DNA of 64,000 nucleotides from Aphrophora alni (taxonomy: Eukaryota; Arthropoda; Insecta; Hemiptera; Aphrophoridae). This document shows positions 37,338 through 48,100 of the stretch, in pieces. The stretch is taken from contig OY740767.1 of assembly GCA_963513935.1 (NCBI GenBank), forward strand, positions 151,782,431 to 151,846,430, read 5' to 3'. The notes under the pieces were generated by a model. It searched no databases, was not told where the DNA came from, and saw nothing but the letters and a program-made list of their open reading frames with translations. The position numbers and the translations under genes were made by a program. Position 1 is the first letter of the stretch; the number at the start of each line of letters is the position of its first letter.

Positions 37338-37548
37338 GTAACCATATAGACCTCAGTGATACATTTATACTGAGTACGGAATTTGCAATCCCGATGGGAT
37401 TACTAGAATTACACTTTTGTTTCATGTAGGTTTAGATCTTTCCTTTAACTACTCTATTGACCAACTCTTGTTCTCTTTAGAATCTGACACTACTAGAGTG
37501 TTCAAGGTTTGGGTTTCTTTTCTTCTTTTTTATACAGGGACAATGACC
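37338..37548 (-). mobile_element. Repeat A copy, reverse, diverged
   Basis: actgagtacggaatttgcaa, tcccgatgggattactagaa, gaccaactcttgttctcttt, agaatctgacactactagag and gggacaatgaccgag follow the reversed order. Confidence 0.65.
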
Positions 37549-38130
37549 GAGGGGAAATAACAAGAAAGAAAAAAAAATATAATCGGGTGGGGAGGGGGGG
37601 GTTAAGGTGTATATAAAACCCTCTTTAAAAGGGTTAATTTCAAATCAATACCTATTTAAATCGCTTTCTTATACCTGAAAACTTAGATTCCCCCAATTTC
37701 AACAAAATACTTTCACCCGTTTTCAAAATTAAATATACAAACAATAAGTTTTGTTCGTTTAAATATATAAATTATAAAGTCAAGGTTTAGTTTTTACTTA
37801 TTAACTATCGACTATCGAATTGACAGTTTTGGCGTTAGTTTTGTTTGGTTAACAGCTGTTGTGAAAGATAGTTTGTGCACAGTTTATTTTGTTTCCATTC
37901 ACATCAGATTGCTACATCCTTTCCAAAGACTATATAAAAAAATCCAATATAAACAGACAAACCTAAAATAACTCCTACAGTTAAAGTCTGGCTAAAACAC
38001 AAATCTCGTGCAATGCACTGACTCGATTATGTAATACGTTATTGGTCCAGTGTTACGTAAACCATCAAACAAAAATACACAACAAAAACAAATTCCATTT
38101 CGTAGTGTAACTTTTAAACGCTGAGGTATC
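37549..38130. other. AT-rich stretch, no gene recognised
   Basis: A G8 run lies at 37594-37601. No exon or RNA gene is seen. Confidence 0.4.
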
Positions 38131-38330
38131 TTTTTCTCTTCTCGCACGGAAGAAACACGACCGATTGATAAGCGGTTCTGAAATGCAAATAAAAATGTGT
38201 CATGTGATAAGAACGGCAGCCATATTGGAAATTGAAGATTGCTGGTAGAGCCCAGTCGTGCAGAGGTGGCCGATTGTACTAGGTAGTTTTTAGTGTCGCG
38301 GTCACAGATTATGTCAGTACGTTTGAATTA
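38130..38330 (+). promoter_or_regulatory. Candidate enhancer with octamer and GATA sites
   Basis: A GC-richer patch with ATGCAAAT at 38183-38190 (perfect POU octamer), GATAAG at 38167-38172 and again at 38205-38210, aacggcagccatattgg (YY1-like, 38212-38228) and tagtgtcgcggtcacag. It is a plausible cis-regulatory element within the presumed intron; activity is inferred. Confidence 0.3.
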
Positions 38331-38794
38331 CGTTGGTTGTTTTAATTTGTTTGTTTATATTGTGTTATACGATAGTAGATAACCTCAAATTTTGTGTTTG
38401 GATTTATTTTTCTTTGGGAAAAATCATCATTTCCTTTTTTGTAATTTTTGGAATATTATGATAACTATATGGACAGGTAAGGTAGATATTGGTGTTTATT
38501 TATTTCTCGTGTTATTATTGCGTTACGTTTCATGTAAACATATTTTGTTTTGTAATTTGTTTCGTTTATTGCGACTGATTTCCCGTCTCTACTTGATATA
38601 TTTTCTTTATCTTAGGAATTTAAAGGTAGGCCTACCATATGGATTTAAAATTCCAACATTCTTATCGTAGTTGTTTTATGCCACATGTACATAGTTTTTC
38701 TTTATTGGAAGGGAGATGTTTTGTGAGGATAAAAGTTTTTGAACATTTTTTGAGGAAAATTAGATTTGTAAAACGTAGGCCTACTATATATGTT

Positions 38795-40145
38795 CAACAG
38801 TCATTTTTCAGAAATCATCCCAACAGATTTTCTGTCTTAGTTTCGTCTGGTTCTTTAGGTTCAAAATTACCTAAATTCTTGTAACGTGATTTTCGAAACA
38901 AATTCAGGTTTACGTGCTGCAGACCAGGAAGAAAATGAAGTGAATTTCCCATTTTCTCAAAATTACAACGATTTTAAATCTCATAAGTTGAATTGTAAGC
39001 CATTTTTTTTCGGAAACCATTGAACAGATTTTCGTTAGTTTTTTCTGGTTCTTTGGATACTTAATTTTATGTTTCTGTATTGTGATTACCGTAACACAAA
39101 TTTAAGTTTTCTTGCTGTAGACTAGGAACATAACAAAATTTCTCAATTAAACTGGATTGTAGACAAGAACTTTCAAAAATAAAATGACGATATTTGCTTT
39201 GAAACACTTCAATCTGGTGGAAGTTATTGTTGATCGGATTATTTTATTGATCTTTTTTAATAAATTACGAGACAAAACTCACTGTCTGGAAGGGAAAAGG
39301 AAAATGGTTCTAAAATAATTGGTAAAATCCTAGAGAATAAGGTGAGCTTTGTTATTAAAAATGCATTTCCTTCAACACTTCTTCTTGCCAACTTTGTGTC
39401 TCTAATATTATTGTATTACTGAACCCCATGTTATACAAACTAGTATCTTAATTTTTACCTAATTATAACATAATTTTACACGTTTCCAATACATGCTTTG
39501 ACGACCGTTTATTTAAGTCTAAAAAGATTAATTTATTTTGTGGATGGGCAGTAGGAACGAAAAGGAAAATGGTTTTGGAGTAATTGGCAAAACCCTAGAA
39601 ACGAAAATTAACTTCTATTATTGTAGCTCAAAAAACTTCCACATTTTATAAACTGCTGAAGAGATTTTAACCAAACTAGTATTTCATTTCAACATTTTAT
39701 AAACTGCTGAAGAGATTTTAACCAAACTAGTATTTCATTTCAATATTTCACCATAACATCCAATAGCTTCGCGTCTAATTAGCCTACTTTTTATGGGGGG
39801 AGGGGGGTTGATATGAAGTCTATTTTGTTTTACAATTAATGATCTTAGTTTTGTTGTTTGTTATTATTGGTGCATTAAAATAAACTGGTTTATTGTTTCC
39901 AAAATAAAATGATGACTGTATCCCGAAGTAAATCATGAAAGTTATTCCTCTTTCAAATTCATAAAAAAATTTCTATTAATGATTTTATTAAAACATTAAA
40001 TAAAGCCAAAATGGGGAGGGGGGTCAGTAGTATTTGGCGAAATTCTAAACATTATTACTTGTACACTACTGAACTGATTTACCAACACTGTAGCTTGATA
40101 CAAACATAATGTTATATTTAAACAAAATTATTAGCCTACTTTTTC
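38795..40145 (+). repeat. Degenerate long-period tandem repeat
   Basis: Two copies about 200 bp apart share aaccattgaacagatttt-type sequence, gtctggttctttaggtt and tgctgcagaccaggaa (38810-38935 and 39017-39130). Further on, aaggaaaatggttctaaaat (39295) recurs as aaggaaaatggttttggagt (39561), 266 bp later. Related pieces reappear at 42570-42720, beyond the TGACGT satellite, so that satellite may sit inside this older repeat. Confidence 0.5.
39641..39742 (+). repeat. Perfect 51-bp tandem duplication
   Basis: 39641-39691 and 39692-39742 are identical by eye: acattttataaactgctgaa, gagattttaaccaaactagt, atttcatttca. Perfect identity means a recent event. Confidence 0.92.
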
Positions 40146-40488
40146 GTTAGGACCTAAAGTTTTAAGTTTTGTTGATCCCATTACTTTAGAATCATATAAC
40201 AAAAGGAAACGTGACGTGTCGCAACTTTATAATATAATATATGAATCTTAGTTTCCTTGTTTCTATTATTCTTGGAAAATAAATTCCAATCACTTTTTTT
40301 CTGCAAGTGATTTTGTAGAATTATAGGCCTAATTTGCAGGATTATTTTTTAACGGAAGAGATATTTGTTTAATAATATATCCCTCAAACATCTCGAAATC
40401 AGTCTATACTGTTTAACCAAATGTGTTGTGAATGTGGTTTTATGCCCCAAAAACTATGACCGTCACCCTAACAATTTTGGAGGTTATC

Positions 40489-40590
40489 AGGAGATATAGC
40501 TGGGTCCCTCGGGATTGATAAGCCCATACTAACTGCAATGAACCCCTGAGGGCGCACCCTTCTCGGTAATATGCTGCTGTTTAAAATGTA
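40489..40590 (+). mobile_element. Repeat A copy, 3' part
   Basis: atagctgggtccctcgggat, tgataagcccatactaactg and aacccctgagggcgcac are the last modules of the family. It lies about 220 bp before the TGACGT satellite. Confidence 0.65.
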
Positions 40591-40807
40591 TACCATATAT
40601 TTTGAGTTCATCTTTAGCTTCTTTCAGATTCATGTTTGGTTTTAATCATTTCTGCCGTGAGAAGGACAAAATTTATGTTTTCTTTAATAATACTGCAGGA
40701 TATGCAATTTTTTACATGTAAAGCATCAAAGAATAGAAGTTAAACGTATAGGTAGGTCACTATGTTGCAAAAATTGTGATTTTGAATTATTTTTTTAAAA
40801 CAAAACT

Positions 40808-42562
40808 AATCCTATGACGTTGTGAACAAAAGCTGAATCTGTGACGTGAACAAAAACTGAACCTATGACGTTGTAAACAAAAACTGAACCTATGACGTTG
40901 TAAACAAAAACTGAACCTATGACGTTGTAAACAAAAACTGAATCTGTGACGTGAACAAAAACTGAACCTATGACGTTGTAAACAAAAACTAAACCTATGA
41001 CGTTGTAAACAAAAACTGAGTCTGTGACGTTGTGAACAAAAACTGAACCTATGACGTGAACAAAAACTGAACCTATGACGTGAACAAAAACTGAACCTAT
41101 GACGTGAACAAAAACTGAGTCTGTGACGTGAACAAAAACTGAACCTATGACGTGAACAAAAACTGAACCTATGACGTGAACAAAAACTGAACCTATGACG
41201 TGAACAAAAACTGAACCTATGACGTGAACAAAAACTGAGTCTGTGACGTTGTGAACAAAAACTGAACCTATGACGTGAACAAAAACTGAACCTATGACGT
41301 GAACAAAAACTGAACCTATGACGTGAACAAAAACTGAGTCTGTGACGTGAACAAAAACTGAACCTATGACGTGAACAAAAACTGAACCTATGACGTGAAC
41401 AAAAACTGAACCTATGACGTGAACAAAAACTGAGTCTGTGACGTGAACAAAAACTGAACCTATGACGTGAACAAAAACTGAACCTATGACGTGAACAAAA
41501 ACTGAACCTATGACGTGTACAAAAACTGAGTCTGTGACGTGAACAAAAACTGAACCTATGACGTGAACAAAAACTGAACCTATGACGTGAACAAAAACTG
41601 AACCTATGACGTGAACAAAAACTGAACCTATGACGTGAACAAAAACTGAACCTATGACGTGAACAAAAACTGAACCTATGACGTGAACAAAAACTGAGTC
41701 TGTGACGTGAACAAAAACTGAACCTATGACGTGAACAAAAACTGAACCTATGACGTGAACAAAAAGTTAACTTATGTATGATGTTGTGAACAAAAACTTA
41801 ACTTATGTATGACGTTGTGAACAAAAACTTCACTTATGTATGACGTTGTGAACAAAAACTTCACTTATGTATTACTTTGTGAACAAAAACTGAACCTATG
41901 ACGTGAACATAAAGTTAACTTATGTATGACGTTGTGAACAAAAACTTAACTTATGTATGACGTTGTGAACAAATACTTCACTTATGTATGACGTTGTGAA
42001 CAAAAACTTCACTTATGTATTACTTTGTGAACAAAAACTGAACCTATGACGTGAACATAAAGTTAACTTATGTATGACGTTGTGACCAAAAACTTAACTT
42101 ATGTATGACGTTGTGAACAAATACTTCACTTATGTATGACGTTGTGAACAAAAACTTCACTTATGTATGACGTTGTGAACAAAAACTTAACTTATGTATG
42201 ACGTTGTGACCAAAAACTTAACTTATGTATGACGTTGTGAACAAATACTTCACTTATGTATGACGTTGTGAACAAATACTTCACTTATGTATGACGTTGT
42301 GAACAAAAACTTCACTTATGTATTACTTTGTGAACAAAAACTGAACCTATGACGTGAACATAAAGTTAACTTATGTATGACGTAAACAAAAACTGAAACC
42401 GAGACGTTGTGAACAAAAACTGAAACCAAGACGTTGTGAACAAAAACAAAACCTATGACGTGAACCAAAACTGAATTTATTACGTTGTGAAGAAAAACTG
42501 AACATATGAAGTTTGGAAATAACTTGACTTGTTGTGAACTAAAACTGAACCTATGACTTTGT
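40808..42562 (+). repeat. TGACGT satellite with higher-order structure
   Basis: Three zones. 40808-41040 is mostly 27-bp units (aacctatgacgttgtaaaca then aaaactg). 41040-41765 is 24-bp units (aacctatgacgtgaacaaaa then actg), in which every fourth unit or so reads gagtctgtgacgtg; these variant units start at 41018, 41117, 41237, 41336, 41432, 41528 and 41696, i.e. spacings of 99, 120, 99, 96, 96 and 168 bp. 41765-42390 is 31-bp units (ttaacttatgtatgacgttg then tgaacaaaaac) organised in a block of about 150 bp: the odd unit with tattactttg starts at 41870, 42019 and 42321. Nearly every unit contains TGACGT. Confidence 0.95.
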
Positions 42563-42719
42563 TATTAGTGGTGAAAATGTTAGAAATCATCCCACCGATT
42601 TCTATCGAAGTTTGAACATTTACCGTTCGATCAAAAAATACTAAAAAGTAGTTCCGGTATTATTGGAAAAAACAAAAATTAAACTTGTTAAAGAAAATTA
42701 TACTTCCGAGTAATTTGGA

Positions 42720-44106
42720 AAATTACAAAAGAACCCAACGGTGATTAGGTTTCATTCTCTTACCCTCGATTTTCACTAAGTGTTGATTTTATTTCACGTG
42801 TTTTTTGGTACGTTGGTTTGAATCAGAAGCTTTTATATACATAATTAAAAATTCTGAAGACAGCTTTGAGATACAGACTATCTATAGCTTATTTTATTTA
42901 TTTATTTTTTTTGGGGGTAATAAATTTCGACCTGTAATTTTTTATGAGTACTTTTCGTGTTTATGTTTTTGAAATTAAAGTTGAGCAAATGATAAAAATG
43001 TTACTATCTGTTTTGTAAAACTGAGATTTTATGTTACGTACTGAACATACGTGGCGAGTAATCAAATCAATTTATTGATAGGACTCTATTAGGTTCACAT
43101 TTTTTCTAAATAAAGATTCACTCGTTTTGTAGCTTGCTGTATTATCACAGACAACATACAGTCATAATCTTCATACTGCTGTCCAAAATACTACCTTTTA
43201 AACATATTCAGATGTTTTCGCATTTTTGTTTATTTTTGATTATTCATAGTTTCGGTATATCTGCAGTAGAGGGGGAAAAAAATAAATATTCCCATTTAAA
43301 AATAATAATAATCTAGTGTAGAGATGTTGATAATTCTCCCATCCTCCATAATGAAGCCACTAGGTTCAAATTTAAATGAATAAATCGTGAACACGTTCAT
43401 TTTGATTGTGGAGTTATCGGTAAAAAACACAAAAGGACACACGTTTCATTATTAATACCTGAATTTCTCAATATCGGTTTACGGTTTTCAAACCGTAAAG
43501 GACTTTAATTGTATCCAACCTGAAATTAAAAAAAAAACTAAATGTGACTCCTGACATTTAAAACTCTGTGTTAAAAACTAGTTTTTTCTCCCAAATTTAT
43601 TCACTTACATACGTTTGTGTGGATTACAAGTTTTAAGAAAGATATAGCCTATTTTTGAAAACGAATGTTATACTTCGATCGTTTTCATCTCAGAATTTCA
43701 TACGATTTATGTTTAATTTTTTTTTAAATCCGCCAAGCCGAATTTTTATCTTTTTTAGAGACTATTAAAATTTTGTGAACTAAATTAATTTTTGTCTATT
43801 ATTTCTGTGACAGGATAATTTAAATTTCAAATACATAAATATCTGCCTATTTTATGAAATATAGTAGATTGCATGGTTTACCAAATACATGCATGGAATT
43901 ACGCTGTAAAACAGGGATTCACAAATTTTTTTCTTCATTCGCCCAACGGCTTTATAGGGGGCTAGTTATGCAATATACTTACATTTGTGTTTTACGGGTT
44001 GCTTTTCAGAACCTAGATGAAATATTTTTTAAACACTTATCTGTAACATTCGTTTTATTGTCATTATACGCAGATCTGCATAAATTCCAAAACAACACAA
44101 ACTTGT
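42720..44106. other. AT-rich stretch, no gene recognised
   Basis: Only T- and A-rich runs and short frames without motifs. The 43854-44108 frame has no recognised domain. Confidence 0.4.
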
Positions 44107-44212
44107 AGACGAAAAACCTTTGATGTCATCATCGCCCTAAGGTGTAGATCCAGCCATGTTCCCACGGGATTGTCACGCCCGTATTCATTATAGGAGAGCC
44201 CCTTATAAAATA
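44107..44212 (+). mobile_element. Repeat A copy, forward, internal deletion
   Basis: The head gaaaaacctttgatgtcatc with atcgccctaa is joined straight to ggtgtagatccagccatgtt and cccgtattcattatagg; about 130 bp of the middle is missing. Confidence 0.7.
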
Positions 44213-44370
44213 TATTTAAACACTGCTGTCGGTGTCAAGATAAATTTCATTACAGTAGATTCTCACACATGTAGATAAAATTGTGGAGTTGATCTGTGAA
44301 AAAGTTATGAAACATGGACGCGGTTTTAGAAAGTCGAATATCTGAAAATTTTCACTAGCCTATATAAAAG

Positions 44371-44523
44371 ATGTTACCCTCAGGGGCTTATAGTGGTCCC
44401 GAGGGACCTAGCTGGATCTCCACATTTTTCATCTACCCTCTCTGTCATCTTTACTATCAGGTCTCTCTTGACCAACTCTTGTTCTCTTGTGATCCTAACG
44501 CTATTCGAGAGTTGTTTTGCCGA
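44371..44523 (-). mobile_element. Repeat A copy, reverse
   Basis: gttaccctcaggggcttata, gtcccgagggacctagctgg, atctccacatttttcat, actatcaggtctctcttgac and caactcttgttctcttgtga are close to consensus, so this is one of the younger copies. The two open frames over it are read-throughs. Confidence 0.8.
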
Positions 44524-44719
44524 AAGGAAGTATATCAAATTTTGGTTAAACATTAATGTTTTATTTCAAACCATTGTACTAGTTTAATATAGGTATTTTT
44601 AAAAATATTGGCTGGACGTAAATTTTGTCCTTTTAGGTCATTCAACAAAATTTCATTTCACATTTTAACAAAATTTGTTTTAGAGATATTCAACCTTTCT
44701 ATACGTCGTCTTGGTTTAT

Positions 44720-44845
44720 TTATTTTTTTTTTTTTTTTGACCCATTATTTCCGAACTAGAATTATCGTATAGATGGCGACCAATAAATTTTGTTTTGGTT
44801 CTTTTGGATTACATTTAAGCAAAATTTGATCCAAATAAAAATTTC
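44720..44845 (+). repeat. Dispersed TE-tail-like phrase (Repeat E)
   Basis: gatggcgaccaataaatttt, gttttggttcttttggatta and gcaaaatttgatccaaat also occur in variants at 24003-24060, 50381-50480, 56331-56410 and 57822-57895, often followed by a phrase like atcaaaatcgttcgagc. Such ends are typical of old LINE-type insertions in arthropods; family not determined. Confidence 0.4.
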
Positions 44846-45045
44846 TTAAAGCGAAAAACCTCTGTTATCTTCGCCTTATAAAAAAATGATCATAAAATAA
44901 AGACCCCCCTAGCTCTTGAATAAATAGCGTCAGTGTCGGAAAACAACAAGAGTTGATCAAGAGAGACTTTATAGAGTAGATGAAAGCATAAAGACTTCAT
45001 TAAATAACTCTAGTTGTCAATCCCGTACTCTTTGTAAATAGGAAT
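44846..45045 (+). mobile_element. Repeat A copy, forward
   Basis: gcgaaaaacctctgttatct, tcgccttataaaaaaatgat, cataaaataaagaccccccta, gcgtcagtgtcggaaaacaa, gagttgatcaagagagactt and tgtcaatcccgtactctttg are in order. Confidence 0.78.
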
Positions 45046-45189
45046 AATTTTATTTTCGAAGGGCTAACATTGTTATAAAATAAGAAAGTATAACATCTAT
45101 TTCATATAGTAGAGTCACTTTTATAAAACGTCCATCCACTTAATATGTAAAAATAAAAACACAAATTTTCACAACAAACATTTTATTTT

Positions 45190-45210
45190 CAATGACCAAG
45201 TCATCTTCAG
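45190..45210 (-). repeat. Hammerhead-core-like motif, relic
   Basis: On the minus strand: ctgaagatgacttggtcatt then ga. CTGAAGA, the stem TGAC/GTCA with a TTG loop, and TTGAAAA after it. Confidence 0.3.
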
Positions 45211-45671
45211 ATTGTCATGCACATAGCCTACTGCATTAAGTATTTGTTTTGTTTAATTTGTGTTCCTTTACTTTTAATGATTTTCTCGAGTTTTCAAAAC
45301 TGAACACTTATTGAAGAATATGTGGTAGGTAAAAACTACCTACTGTATTTAAAAGCTGTGCACACTTCCAATGCTTTGTGCAGTGACTGCTGCCGTGTGC
45401 AGATTTTGTTGCAGAACTAAGGAAATCCGAAGAGTTACGTGCTAATTCTTCAATAAAATGCACACTTTTAGCAGTTTATAAAATGCTGACTGTTTCAAGG
45501 GTCGGCGTTTCTGTCTGTCGATAGCATTCCCAGTAGGCTACGCAGTTTCCAACTTCATTCTGTCTTTTGTATTTTATTTAAGGTTTATATTTTTTTTAAA
45601 TTCCTCGATAATCAAGAATGTAAAAATATTTTCAATCAAACGCCCTAAAAACTTAACCCATTTTTTCATGT

Positions 45672-45905
45672 TCAAAGGCGATAAACCTGTCGGTCATTAT
45701 CGTCTTTTTTTAAAAAAAAGGAATTAAAGAAACATTATTCGAATATTCCAATAGTGTCAGAGTTAAAAGAAAACTAGAGTTAGTAATGACACCTTGACTA
45801 AAAGATAAAGGCGAGATATTTAATCCAAGATTACATGGAAAAAATATTTAGATCTAGTCAAAATCCCTCGTTACCATTGCGTGAATACAACTTATTGGAG
45901 GAGCA
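45672..45905 (+). mobile_element. Repeat A copy, forward, diverged full length
   Basis: aaggcgataaacctgtcggt, cattatcgtcttttttt, attccaatagtgtcagagtt, aaaagaaaactagagttag, aatccaagattacatggaaa and aaatccctcgttaccattgc are in order. Confidence 0.65.
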
Positions 45906-47449
45906 ATATTTTTAATGATTGGTTAGCGATCAATTGATTTTTTTATTAGCTCTCTACGATCTAAAGTTCAGTAAAGTTTAATCACAATCGTCGGAATCGT
46001 TTTTGAGAATATACATTTTTTTTTTTTTACTTTAGTCTTATAAAATCTAAATTTCGGGAATTATATTGTACGTGAATAATTTGGACTTTAAAAAACTGTG
46101 CGCCTAATTTTTAACAAACTTTAATATTGAGGGTAAATGTATAATAATGAACTACACATCTTGTCGACTGTTTTAAAACTACTGTATTGCAATCGAATAC
46201 TTGTTAATTGTAACATCAGAAATAAACAAAATATTTTGTCCGTAGATCTATGAAAGCGAACACTGCCAATAAGTTATTTTTTATTGAAAGAGGAAATATA
46301 ATAATAATATTGGGAATTATACTGCTTATGTTCACGGCTGTCAAACTGGTTTAATAGGTTGTTGAACTTGGAGATCTCTAAAGATATTGATTTCGCTACA
46401 ACATTTGTTAAGTTAAAACATTACTTGTTTCTTTAGTTTTATATTATTTTCAAAATTTTATCAATCATAATCATTAACACAGCATAATTTAATCGAAATT
46501 GCTTGAGCTAATGTTTAATGGACAAATTAAAATTTATGACCGATATTACCCAAACAAGTATTTTGGAAAATTCCCAATGCGTTTAAGGCCTTCGGTGTTT
46601 ATATTTGAGATCAACAAAATTTGCTGCAAATCGTCAGATCTCGTATTGAGCAATACTTCAGGAATTTTCTGTTATTCGAGAACATGTCAAGTCGGACGTT
46701 ATAACGACTATGCGTGTTGTTTGCACCTGATGATGACAACTTAGTCGGTGAAATGTTTTATTGTTTTTAAAGTCGATTTAGTGGTAGGTAGTCTAACCCC
46801 TCCCCCGCCCTATTGAGTATCTGCTTCTTCCAAATTATGCCCGTATATCAGACAATTTTTATCAAATCTGTTCCAGGGCTGACAGGCGGACATCATTACC
46901 AAAATCACTCTTATTTTTTTCACATACGTTGTGTAAAAAAAGTATGAGTTTTGTAAATAATCGATGTCCAATTTTCAACGGACGTGTTGACCAATTGTGA
47001 TAAAATTTGTTATGCGTGCATATTTTAGCTATCTCGACCAGATATTTTATTTTTACTTTTTCCATAATTAAAATTTCGTGGTAGCTATTTTAAGACAAGA
47101 CAAAAAATTTCGATTATTTATAAATCTGCTCCAACGATTTTGATAAAATTTTACTAAAAAATGTTACCTCAGAGGACTTGAACGATATTTTTGGTGGCAA
47201 TTTCCCAAAAAAAAATACTGGGTTTTAAATTATCTGTGAAAAAAACAACAAAAATCTGCTATAGAGTTGTTATTAAAACATAATTTTTAAAATCAGCGCT
47301 GTAGATTTCGTTTTAATTTTGATAAAATGGAAAGATTCTCAAATTAATGTAAACATTGGGGATTAATTATAATTAACAAATGAACGAAAATTTAATTTAC
47401 AGATGTCAATAAAATCAAATGTATGGTATTAAGTAATATACGGGGGAAA
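45906..47449. other. AT-rich stretch with Repeat E fragments
   Basis: Phrases like gataaaattttactaaaa (minus-strand form of atcaaaatcgtt) at 47131-47170 and gacaggcggacatcattacc at 46880 mark decayed repeats. No gene is recognised. Confidence 0.35.
46726..46755 (+). repeat. Hammerhead-core-like motif with CTGATGA
   Basis: cctgatgatgacaacttagt then cggtgaaatg. It has the canonical CTGATGA, a stem TGAC/GTCG around AACTTA, and GAAA with two bases in between. Confidence 0.35.
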
Positions 47450-48100
47450 AGGGGATAATAAAGAAACTAACATTTTTTGGAGAGGTGTGTTAGGAATCAA
47501 TATACAATCACACCACCTCAGTGGTGGTTTATCACTTTACCACTGAATTTGATTGAAAGTTAAAGAACCCAGGCAGTTTAGAGAAACCATTCCTAACTGG
47601 TGTCAACTACTATTATTTTTGGTTTTGTAGACGGGCGTGTCAGAAAGTTGGAACTGTTGTTCTTTTACTCAACTCACGTGACAAAGTAAACTATCCTGGA
47701 CTATTTATCAATAAATTGCCTCCAAGCAGGTTTCCGATTCCGCCGCCGCCGCCGTCTTACAGCGAGCGCTCGTAGTTTTTCGTCACTTCCGGAAACTTAT
47801 GGGTTTCTCCAGTTCAGTTGCCTCGACGCTAAGTTTAATTAATCGCAGCGCAATTTCCCAGCTTTTACTTGGATTTCCTTTTTGAGAAATGTTTCCTTTT
47901 ATTGCGTCGCTTCGGTCGTTGATGGATGCCCTTCATTTATTCCCCCCCTCCTCCTCCTTCATCTCTTCTCAGCTGTCCGTTTACAAGTGGTCTTTTGTGA
48001 ATTTAAATTGCTTAATTACAGGTGTGAAACGATGTCTAATTGGGTTTTATTTAGCAGCTGATTAATAATTAGTAGGCCTATTTTTATTCGCGCATCGAAT
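47450..48100. promoter_or_regulatory. CpG-richer island, candidate conserved regulatory element
   Basis: The GC-richest non-repeat patch in the window. It contains the E-box CACGTG (47675-47680), (CCG)5 at 47740-47754, gcgagcgctcg, the palindromic ETS core TTCCGGAA (47787-47794), aattaatcgcagcgcaattt, a long pyrimidine tract and then homeodomain-type sites (gcagctgattaataattag, 48054-48072). The mix of motifs and the composition suggest an enhancer or an internal promoter. Confidence 0.35.
47973..48021 (+). other. Possible 49-bp microexon (weak)
   Basis: A long pyrimidine-rich tract at 47938-47970 (ccccccctcctcctccttc, then atctcttctc) ends in CAG at 47970-47972. The next 49 bases end in ACAG followed by GTGTGA. 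They are open in one frame (LSVYKWSFVNLNCLIT). The stretch lies in a CpG-richer island, so the same bases could instead belong to a conserved non-coding element. No homology is recognised. Confidence 0.15.

Noticed and set aside
40808..42562. CRISPR-like array
   Set aside because: Units are contiguous without unique spacers, and this is a eukaryotic sequence with no cas genes.
44371..44587. Two overlapping forward frames (PEGPSWIS..., VPRDLAGS...)
   Set aside because: They are translations of a reverse-oriented Repeat A copy; a similar PEGPSWIYTF peptide appears at 61439 from another copy.
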